A stretch of DNA of 12,576 bases from Opitutia bacterium UBA7397. Its GTDB lineage: Bacteria > Verrucomicrobiota > Verrucomicrobiia > Opitutales > UBA953. Shown piece by piece: positions 7,352 through 12,576 of the stretch (the stretch's first letter is position 1; each line of letters opens with the position of its first letter). The DNA lies in contig DKND01000010.1 of NCBI GenBank assembly GCA_002470605.1, positions 11,324 to 23,899 on the forward strand, written 5' to 3'. Both the position numbers and the translations under genes were made by a program. The notes below the pieces were generated by a model that ran no database searches, had not been told where the DNA came from, and was given only the letters and a program-made list of their open reading frames with translations.

Positions 7352-9031
7352 ATGAAGAACGCTGGGTTCATCCTCCTCACTTTGCTCGCCCTGCTTTCGG
7401 TGCGGGCGGACGACAGCGTAAGCTGGGAGATCACGCCAGCCGTGACCGGCCCGGGCCAGCCCTTCCGCCTCCAAGTCCGGATCGAGTCAGATGTGATCCT
7501 TGGGCCCGCCGATCGCGTCGGCAAAGAGATCAAACCGCCCCGCGGGATGGCTTTACGGTTTTCGGGGCAGATTTTTCGTTCCGGCACGACCGAGGCGACC
7601 TTGAATTTTTCGGGAGTTTCACCGGATGCCGAGGGGGCTTACGTGATTCCGAGTTTTAATATCCGTTTTCCGGCGAAGATGATTCGCGTGCCGGAAATCA
7701 CCTTGAATGTGAGCGGTACGACGGGCTTCCGCAAAGATGGCCAGGCCAGGGCGGAACTGGAATTGCCTGATCGCACCTTTTATGTCGGCGAGCGTATCCC
7801 TGGCGCCATTTTGCTGCGCGGTAGCGAACAGGAATTTGTTTCCGGATCTTTCGGACTAGAATGCGAAGCCGAGGGTTTTAGCTTTCAACTCATGAGCGAT
7901 CGGGCTCAGCCGCTCGACAACGGCCAAGGCCTCGTCACCGCCTTCGAGCTGACGCCCATCCGGACCGGCTCCAGCGAACTCTCCCTGAACGGCATCATGC
8001 TGATTCAAGTAGGGGTCACGAGCGCGTTCAGCACCCCAAGTCGCGACCGGCCCTTTACCTTCCGTCGCCGCATCAACGTCGAACACGTTCCTGAAGCCGG
8101 CCGGCCGGCAAACTGGAATGGCGCTATCGGAAAATTCTTAACGGACACGGTTCAGTTATCGAACCTCTCGCCCGAAGTAGGCGAGCCCATCCGGCTGCGA
8201 GCCATTCTGGCAGGCGAAGGCAATCTTGAGCGCATCATTCCTCCGGAGATCATTGGTGGAGAAAATTGGGATGTCATCCCGGCGACCGAGCGACGGCGGC
8301 GAGCCGAAGATCAGCGCATCTTCGCCTACACGCTCGTCCCCCGTCTTCCGGGGAAACTTCTGACGCCCGAGATTCGCCTGGCGACTTTCGATCCGGAAAC
8401 ACGCTCCTTCAACCAAGTGGTATTCGCGCCACAGGAGGTCATCGTCACGGGTACGGCTCCGGCCAAGGTCGACCTCGTTAAAATCGATCCGGGGGCCGGA
8501 GCAAACGGCGCGACGACCAAGGCACTCGCGGGATTGGCGCCCCCTAAGCCCAATCTTCGCACGGCGCTAAGCTCGCCGGTCGCCTTGATCCAACCCCTGG
8601 CGGCTTCGAAATCTTTCTGGGCAACGAACGTCGCCCTTTTCACGCTCCTCTCCCTGAGCCTCGGTGTCGTCTTGGTCATGGGCTATCTTTCCGCCCACCC
8701 GGAAATCCTGATTCGTCACCACGCACGTAGAAGTTGTCGCCGAGCGGCGCGGCAGGCCAAGCAGGCGGCGCAAGCGCAAGATCCGGCAGCGTTTGCGCGG
8801 GCGATTGTCGAAGGTCTGCGGGCCGGAAGCAGCGCGTTACTACAAGCCGAGGCCCAAGCCCTTACCCAACGCGATATCTTGCGAGTTTTGCCGGACGCAC
8901 CGCTTGATTTGCTGGAAACGCTCTTTCAGGCGGCAGAGGGAGATAAATTCGCTCCTCGACCGACATCGGCGCTCCTCACCGAACCCGCGTGCGCCTTAGA
9001 TCTACTTGCCCGACTCGAAGCCAAACTATGA
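7352..9031 (+). CDS. batD: BatD, oxygen-tolerance family membrane protein
   Basis: A 559-residue BatD protein. A signal peptide (MKNAGFILLTLLALLSVRA, probable cleavage before DDS) leads into a large periplasmic region of beta-rich, Ig-like character (about 20-410). This includes stretches typical of BatD such as PFRLQVRIES and FYVGERIPGAI. One membrane helix (about 422-444) precedes a basic stop-transfer segment (HHARRSCRRAARQ) and a helical cytoplasmic tail (about 455-559). The tail resembles the domain of the DUF4381-like protein upstream. ATG at 7352 follows the TPR gene by one base. The open frame extends upstream to 7259, but those 31 codons overlap the TPR gene and carry no signal peptide. 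AAAGG at 7334-7338 is too far upstream to be a convincing ribosome site. The end overlaps BatE by ATGA (9028-9031). Confidence 0.92.
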   Translation: MKNAGFILLTLLALLSVRADDSVSWEITPAVTGPGQPFRLQVRIESDVILGPADRVGKEIKPPRGMALRFSGQIFRSGTTEATLNFSGVSPDAEGAYVIPSFNIRFPAKMIRVPEITLNVSGTTGFRKDGQARAELELPDRTFYVGERIPGAILLRGSEQEFVSGSFGLECEAEGFSFQLMSDRAQPLDNGQGLVTAFELTPIRTGSSELSLNGIMLIQVGVTSAFSTPSRDRPFTFRRRINVEHVPEAGRPANWNGAIGKFLTDTVQLSNLSPEVGEPIRLRAILAGEGNLERIIPPEIIGGENWDVIPATERRRRAEDQRIFAYTLVPRLPGKLLTPEIRLATFDPETRSFNQVVFAPQEVIVTGTAPAKVDLVKIDPGAGANGATTKALAGLAPPKPNLRTALSSPVALIQPLAASKSFWATNVALFTLLSLSLGVVLVMGYLSAHPEILIRHHARRSCRRAARQAKQAAQAQDPAAFARAIVEGLRAGSSALLQAEAQALTQRDILRVLPDAPLDLLETLFQAAEGDKFAPRPTSALLTEPACALDLLARLEAKL

Positions 9032-9786
9032 AACTAAAATTTCTGAGCCTGGTCTTCTTATTGCTGAGCATCTTACCAGTCGTCGCCGTGCCGACCGCCG
9101 GCGAGGTCGCCTACGCCAAAGGAGATTATGCCGTCGCTGTTGAACAGTGGGAGGAGCAAGGACGCCGCGATGGCCTGACCGCGCCCTTACTCTCCGCCTT
9201 AGGCAATGCGGAATGGAAATTGGGTCGTAAGGGACGAGCCGTCCTATGTTGGGAGCGCGCCCTCCTGCTTGACCCTCGAGATACGGTGGCCATCGCCGGA
9301 CTGCGCCATGCCCAGACGGCGGGAGGAATCGAGCGGCCCGTTCCCTCGTGGTCGGAAAACTATTCCGCCTTCCTGCGGGCCGATACATGGCTCATCATCG
9401 CCGGAATTTCTTTCTGGGGAATGACGCTTTGCGCTGCCCTGCCTAAGTTCAGCCGAAAAAACACTAGCCCATGGTACCAACGTGGCCTGGTGACCTTTGC
9501 CACCGTATTGGCGCTTTCCATCCCAGGGCTGTGGGGTGCGCATACGTACGCGCAACGTGCAGTCGTTCGTCGGGCCGATGTCGCTCTCCGGCTCACCCCT
9601 ACTTCACAAGGCGAGCCCGTGAGTGGCATCGGCGAAGGCGATGTCGTCCGGTCCGAACGAGGCTTTAACGGGCACACTCGCGTGCAAACTGCTGAAGGAA
9701 AAACGGGGTGGGTGCGGGCGGGCGAAGTGGAGGCCATCTGGGGCGGCGGCCTTCCCGCCAACCTTGACCAGAAAGCCGCGCCTTGA
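9028..9786 (+). CDS. batE: BatE-like TPR and SH3b membrane protein
   Basis: A 252-residue protein closing the Bat block. A signal peptide (MKLKFLSLVFLLLSILPVVA) is followed by TPR-like helices (about 22-94; GEVAYAKGDYAVAVEQWEE and WERALLLDPRD are good TPR consensus). Two membrane helices follow (about 119-137 and 153-172), then a C-terminal bacterial SH3-like domain (about 180-236; VALRLTPTSQGE to GKTGWVRAGEVEAI). With a cleaved signal peptide and a helical hairpin, both TPR and SH3b parts would face the periplasm. SH3b domains often bind peptides or cell-wall material, but no ligand can be inferred here. The start is the ATG in the BatD overlap. The frame is open from 8989, but those 13 codons shadow BatD and would hide the signal peptide. 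The next gene follows after 45 nt. Confidence 0.9.
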   Translation: MKLKFLSLVFLLLSILPVVAVPTAGEVAYAKGDYAVAVEQWEEQGRRDGLTAPLLSALGNAEWKLGRKGRAVLCWERALLLDPRDTVAIAGLRHAQTAGGIERPVPSWSENYSAFLRADTWLIIAGISFWGMTLCAALPKFSRKNTSPWYQRGLVTFATVLALSIPGLWGAHTYAQRAVVRRADVALRLTPTSQGEPVSGIGEGDVVRSERGFNGHTRVQTAEGKTGWVRAGEVEAIWGGGLPANLDQKAAP

Positions 9787-9831
9787 GGCTTTCGCCTTGG
9801 AGAATGCCTGGCTCTGGGGTTGGATAGACCC

Positions 9832-10977
9832 GTGCGCATTCTTGACCGCCACGTCTTAACCGAAACCGCCACCGCTGGGAGCGCCGCGACGGGAGCCTTC
9901 GTCTTTATTATGGTCGCGGGCAATGTGCTCAAAGATGTCATCGGCGCCGTCGCCACCGGCAGAGTCTCCGGCGGACAAGGACTTGAGATGATCGGCCTGC
10001 TGTTCCCAGGTGTCATCCCTTATGCTTTGCCGTTGGGGATGTTGACGGGCGTCTTGCTGGCGTTTGGGCGGATGAGTTCGCAACACGAGTTGACGGCGAT
10101 GAAAGCCAGCGGACGAAGCTTAGCGCGTATCGCCCGCCCTGCCCTGATTTTCGCCGGAGCTCTCGTCTTATTTTCGGCCTGGTTAAACCTGGAATTAGCC
10201 CCTATCGCCAACACGGAATTTCGCCGCCTACTCGTGGGCTCGGCGAAAGATAACCCGTCCTCGATCATCGTGCCTGGTCAACTTAACCGCCAGTTCCCGG
10301 GCGTGATCATCCGTGCCGGCGGGCGTGAAGACGAAATCTTGAAAGATTTTTGGCTCTGGCGCCTCGATGGTCGCGGCCAAGTGGTCCAGACAATCCATGC
10401 GCAAGAAGCCCGCATCGTCCGCGCCGTCAATCCGGCCGGCGTCGCGGTCCTGCGGGTAAACCTTACCGACGCCCGCATGGAGTCGCGTCCGCCGGGGGAT
10501 ACCGCCTTTAGCCAGCCGGCTTCTTTCGCTTCCGCCAAAGCCTCGAGCCTAGAGTTCCCCGCCACCAGCATCTTCAAAGAAAATGGACCGGTGGAACGGA
10601 AGTTACGCTGGCTCACCACCGCCGAACTCTGGGACGCCATGGATACAGGGTGGCAAGTGCCGCCCGAGGCGAAAGCCGACGAAATCACCCTGCGCAAGAT
10701 GATGGTGCGCACGCAATTCATGTCGCACCTCGCCGGCGCCTGTTCCATCTTCTCGCTCTGCCTCTTGGCCGTTCCCTTGGCGGTACGGGTCGGCCGCTCG
10801 GAAACGTTCGTGAATGCTGCCGTCGCCCTCGGCGTGGCCTTATCCTACTATATGCTGACCTCGGCGGCGGCGTGGGTGAAGGACCCCGCCTATCATCCCG
10901 ACCTTCTGATCTGGCTGCCTAATATCATTGTTATTTCGACCGCGCTTTGGCTGCTCAAGCGGGCGGGGCGGCATTAA
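9832..10977 (+). CDS. LptF/LptG-family lipopolysaccharide export permease
   Basis: YjgP/YjgQ-type inner-membrane subunit of the LptB2FG transporter, which extracts lipopolysaccharide and passes it to the periplasmic Lpt bridge. The 381 residues show the family plan: N-terminal helices (about 18-40, 54-76, 100-118) with the conserved cytoplasmic loop SSQHELTAMKASG between the second and third, a periplasmic beta-rich domain (about 125-285), and three C-terminal helices (about 297-318, 327-348, 358-375). GTG at 9832 was chosen because MRILDRHVLTE is the family's usual opening; TTG at 9820 would add four residues. Whether it is LptF or LptG cannot be decided, and the usual adjacent paralogue is not in the window. 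It lies 45 nt after batE on the same strand with no terminator seen, so it may be transcribed with the Bat genes. Its stop abuts the ctaG stop. Confidence 0.92.
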   Translation: MRILDRHVLTETATAGSAATGAFVFIMVAGNVLKDVIGAVATGRVSGGQGLEMIGLLFPGVIPYALPLGMLTGVLLAFGRMSSQHELTAMKASGRSLARIARPALIFAGALVLFSAWLNLELAPIANTEFRRLLVGSAKDNPSSIIVPGQLNRQFPGVIIRAGGREDEILKDFWLWRLDGRGQVVQTIHAQEARIVRAVNPAGVAVLRVNLTDARMESRPPGDTAFSQPASFASAKASSLEFPATSIFKENGPVERKLRWLTTAELWDAMDTGWQVPPEAKADEITLRKMMVRTQFMSHLAGACSIFSLCLLAVPLAVRVGRSETFVNAAVALGVALSYYMLTSAAAWVKDPAYHPDLLIWLPNIIVISTALWLLKRAGRH

Positions 10978-11757
10978 TTAACGATCGCGGCGGTACCAAG
11001 CGAAGAAAGCCCACCCCATATTGACGAGGGAAAAGATTTCGTTGAAACCCTTCATCACGGCGGCGCCCAGGATCATGTCATCGCTGGCCGTAAGCCAACA
11101 GATGCGGGGCGCGAGCCGGTAAGTCTCATAAATGGGATGCTCGCCAAAGATCAAAGCTGCCCACAGGGGTAGATCCGCAATCATCAAGGCAAAGCAGTAA
11201 ATCATTGCGCCGCCGAAACTGATGCGCGGCAAGACCCGGGAAAGAGACAAGAGCGGCCAGACCAAGAATAAGGCCGGCAGGAACATTAACCAATGTTCGA
11301 CGATATGCAGCGGGCGGCTGCGTAACGCGGCCTCATAAAACTCTGGAAAGTGCCAGAGCGAGAAGAGCATCGTGAAACCCAGTGCAGCGGTGACCGGGTG
11401 GACCACCCAACGCAACACCGCTGTGAGCCTTGGCCGCGCCAGCAAGAAGGAGTCGGTGAGTTCGGGCGGCAAGCCGGTGACGATCAGCGGGGCGGCGACG
11501 TAAATCAGCAGCATGTGCTGCACCATGTGGGCCGAGAAAAGAAAGCCTTCGGCGATCTGGTCAAGGGGCGAACCCACGGCGAGATAAGCCACGATGACGC
11601 CGGCATGAAACCGCATGGCATGCCCGAGTGGATAGCGCGAGAGCGCGGGGGCGAACTTCTCGCGGCCAGGACCGACGACCATAGCGTAGGCCCAGGAAGC
11701 CCCGACCACCAGCAGCAGCAAAAGCGGCTCGGTGTGCCAGTGCAGCGGGATATTCAT
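10978..11757 (-). CDS. ctaG: CtaG, caa3-type cytochrome c oxidase assembly protein
   Basis: Membrane protein of the caa3_CtaG family (Bacillus type, unrelated to Cox11), needed for assembly of the oxidase, probably copper delivery to CuB. The 259 residues form about seven membrane helices. Conserved histidines appear in SAHMVQHMLL (His77, His81) and HIVEHWLMF (His151, His155), with IADLPLWAALIF in the C-terminal half. Its job fits the neighbouring oxidase genes. ATG at 11757 is preceded by GAAGGAAG (11760-11767 on the minus strand), the clearest Shine-Dalgarno of the window. It is cut off from the oxidase genes by a terminator (11803-11828), so it needs read-through or its own promoter; none is obvious in the remaining 45 nt. 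The stop codon lies directly against that of the convergent lptF/G gene. Confidence 0.93.
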   Translation of the reverse strand: MNIPLHWHTEPLLLLLVVGASWAYAMVVGPGREKFAPALSRYPLGHAMRFHAGVIVAYLAVGSPLDQIAEGFLFSAHMVQHMLLIYVAAPLIVTGLPPELTDSFLLARPRLTAVLRWVVHPVTAALGFTMLFSLWHFPEFYEAALRSRPLHIVEHWLMFLPALFLVWPLLSLSRVLPRISFGGAMIYCFALMIADLPLWAALIFGEHPIYETYRLAPRICWLTASDDMILGAAVMKGFNEIFSLVNMGWAFFAWYRRDR

Positions 11758-11759
11758 GA

Positions 11760-11767
11760 CTTCCTTC
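11760..11767 (-). promoter_or_regulatory. ribosome binding site of ctaG
   Basis: Read on the minus strand, GAAGGAAG ends two bases before the ATG at 11757, with the AAGGA core about 4 nt away. Most other genes here lack such a site, so it stands out. It fits a gene that must start translation independently, because the upstream oxidase gene is separated from it by a terminator and 90 nt. Confidence 0.65.
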
Positions 11768-11802
11768 TAAGCGGGCCGAACGCTCGCCGCAAGCGCAGGC
11801 AC

Positions 11803-11828
11803 AAAAAAGGCCGGCGGTAAGGCCGGCC
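11803..11828 (-). terminator. intrinsic terminator after the oxidase subunit IV gene
   Basis: GGCCGGC (11809-11815) and GCCGGCC (11822-11828) form a perfect 7-bp GC stem with a 6-nt loop. On the minus strand the stem is followed at once by six T residues (complement of the A-run 11803-11808), the standard Rho-independent form. It begins 19 nt past the subunit IV stop codon and lies 45 nt before ctaG, so it should end or reduce transcription between them. On the + strand there is no T-tract after the stem. Confidence 0.85.
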
Positions 11829-11847
11829 GATTGAAGTTAACAACAAA

Positions 11848-12180
11848 TCAGGCGAACCACTTGGTGTCGATACACTCGACTCCGAACAGGGAGATCAAGG
11901 CGCTGAAAGTCGCGAAAGCAAGCAACAGCCCCGTCAAGAAAAGCCAGAAGAGTAGCTTCTTGTCGTAGATTAAATGCATGAACCAAAGGATGACCGCGAA
12001 AAATTTACCGGCGGACATCAGGCTCAGCACGGTCAAGACCGCCATCGGCGGAATGGGCAGAAAGATCAGAACGATTTCAGCGCCTGTGATCGCTGCCAAC
12101 CATAATGCCAGCGTGATGAAGTGGTGATAACGACGAACTTCTTCGGCGAGAAAGTCTTGAGAAGGAGCAGCTTCGGACAT
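11848..12180 (-). CDS. ctaF: cytochrome c oxidase subunit IV, prokaryotic type
   Basis: Small accessory subunit of an aa3/caa3-type oxidase in the cytoplasmic membrane; 110 residues, normal for the COX4_pro family. Three membrane helices are visible (about 21-41, 46-70, 76-99). The middle one carries the family hallmark KFFAVILWFMHLIYD, and the N-terminus is short and polar (MSEAAPSQDF). ATG at 12180 lies 18 nt after the subunit III stop on the same strand, consistent with one transcript. No Shine-Dalgarno is seen before it. The C-terminus VECIDTKWFA extends about ten residues past the last helix. A strong terminator follows 19 nt downstream. Subunit IV is not catalytic; in related oxidases it is thought to help stabilise or assemble the core. 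Confidence 0.92.
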   Translation of the reverse strand: MSEAAPSQDFLAEEVRRYHHFITLALWLAAITGAEIVLIFLPIPPMAVLTVLSLMSAGKFFAVILWFMHLIYDKKLLFWLFLTGLLLAFATFSALISLFGVECIDTKWFA

Positions 12181-12198
12181 GGGCGTGAGAAATGGAGG

Positions 12199-12576
12199 TT
12201 ATTTGGTGATCGTAGGTAAACCGCTTCCCCAGATACCACTGGGCCCAAGGTATTCGACCAGGTAAACGGCGGTGAAGATGATGATCCAAACGATGTCGAC
12301 GAAGTGCCAGTAGAGACCAGCGACTTCCACATCGAGCGCCCCCATATGGCCGCCCAGTTTACCGGAGAAGCTATAGAAGTAGAGCAGGACGAGCCAGAGT
12401 ACGCCGATGGCTACGTGCGTCCCGTGAGTACCCGTGAGGACGTAGAAGGTCGAGCCCAGGACGCTATTCTGGATCGTCAGGCCTTGGTGATAGAAGTGCG
12501 TGAACTCAAAGACCTGACAGCCTAAGAAAATGAGGCCGAAGAAAATCACCCCGAGGACATTGCGGCGGAACGACTT
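12199..12576 (-). CDS. ctaE: cytochrome c oxidase subunit III, 5' end outside the window
   Basis: Partial gene. The frame is open to the window edge, and the 125 visible residues begin KSFRRNVLG inside the protein. Membrane helices are seen around VIFFGLIFLGCQVFEF, TGTHGTHVAIGVLWLVLLYF and WHFVDIVWIIIFTAVYLVEY. The pair GTHGTHV and GLYWHFVDIVW is diagnostic of heme-copper oxidase subunit III, a core non-catalytic subunit of the proton-pumping oxidase. Probably 70 or more N-terminal residues are missing. A GTG at 12549 should not be taken as the start, because coding sequence continues upstream of it. A 15-residue tail (GPSGIWGSGLPTITK) follows the last helix. Subunits I and II are expected further upstream, beyond the end of the window. 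Confidence 0.93.
   Translation of the reverse strand, partial: KSFRRNVLGVIFFGLIFLGCQVFEFTHFYHQGLTIQNSVLGSTFYVLTGTHGTHVAIGVLWLVLLYFYSFSGKLGGHMGALDVEVAGLYWHFVDIVWIIIFTAVYLVEYLGPSGIWGSGLPTITK

Noticed and set aside
6982..7587. 201-codon open frame on the minus strand
   Set aside because: Antisense to the TPR gene and batD; no motif and no plausible start context.
9804..9827. Seven-codon mini-ORF (MPGSGVG) before lptF/G, preceded by GGAG
   Set aside because: GGAG lies only one base from the ATG, too close to work as a ribosome site, and no regulatory codon pattern is seen.
9360..10016. 218-codon open frame on the minus strand
   Set aside because: Antisense to batE and lptF/G; low-complexity Pro/Ser/Arg content typical of reversed GC-rich coding sequence.
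11350..11820. 156-codon open frame on the + strand
   Set aside because: It overlaps ctaG on the opposite strand and runs into the terminator; the product is Arg/Gln/His-rich with no recognisable domain.
1..12576. Mobile elements, CRISPR arrays, tRNA or rRNA genes
   Set aside because: No transposase or integrase motifs, no regularly spaced direct repeats, and no tRNA-like cloverleaf or rRNA sequence was recognised; nearly all the window is accounted for by housekeeping or Bat genes.

Overview
This window is ordinary chromosomal DNA, GC-rich, densely packed and mostly on the + strand, from what looks like an aerobic Gram-negative bacterium. An LptF/LptG permease implies lipopolysaccharide export to an outer membrane, and an aa3/caa3-type oxidase cluster implies aerobic respiration. 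The gene set (MoxR, DUF58, a DUF4381-like protein, BatA, BatB, TPR protein, BatD, BatE), the GC content and the rarity of Shine-Dalgarno sites suggest Verrucomicrobiota. That placement is inference; no rRNA or other phylogenetic marker was available beyond the proteins themselves.

Layout. Positions 1-193 hold a short non-coding stretch with two hairpins and possibly the last codons of an upstream gene. pyrG (CTP synthase, 194-1795) is complete, with all catalytic motifs visible. After an 87-nt gap comes a block of eight genes (1883-9786): MoxR AAA+ ATPase, DUF58 protein, a one-TM DUF4381-like protein, BatA, BatB, a TPR protein (BatC-like), BatD and BatE. Several neighbours overlap by ATGA or TGATG, so this is almost certainly one translationally coupled operon. 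An LptF/LptG-family permease (9832-10977) follows 45 nt later on the same strand. It converges with no gap on the minus-strand group ctaG (10978-11757), cytochrome oxidase subunit IV (11848-12180) and subunit III (12199 to the window edge, 5' end missing). An intrinsic terminator lies between subunit IV and ctaG.

How the genes work together. The MoxR/Bat block encodes a cytoplasmic ATPase, three proteins with intact MIDAS-type metal sites (DUF58, BatA, BatB) and four membrane-tethered or exported partners (DUF4381-like, TPR protein, BatD, BatE). Together they look like an envelope-associated chaperone or assembly system. Its client is not known from the sequence, and the historic link to aerotolerance in Bacteroides is not settled. 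The oxidase genes form a separate respiratory unit.

I saw no mobile element, CRISPR array, tRNA, rRNA or prophage. The observations most worth a second look are the terminator-like hairpin in the pyrG leader, a helical domain apparently shared by the DUF4381-like protein and the BatD tail, the terminator inside the oxidase cluster, and the zero-gap convergence of lptF/G and ctaG. I did not find a clearly undescribed system; the Bat block is a known but functionally obscure one.
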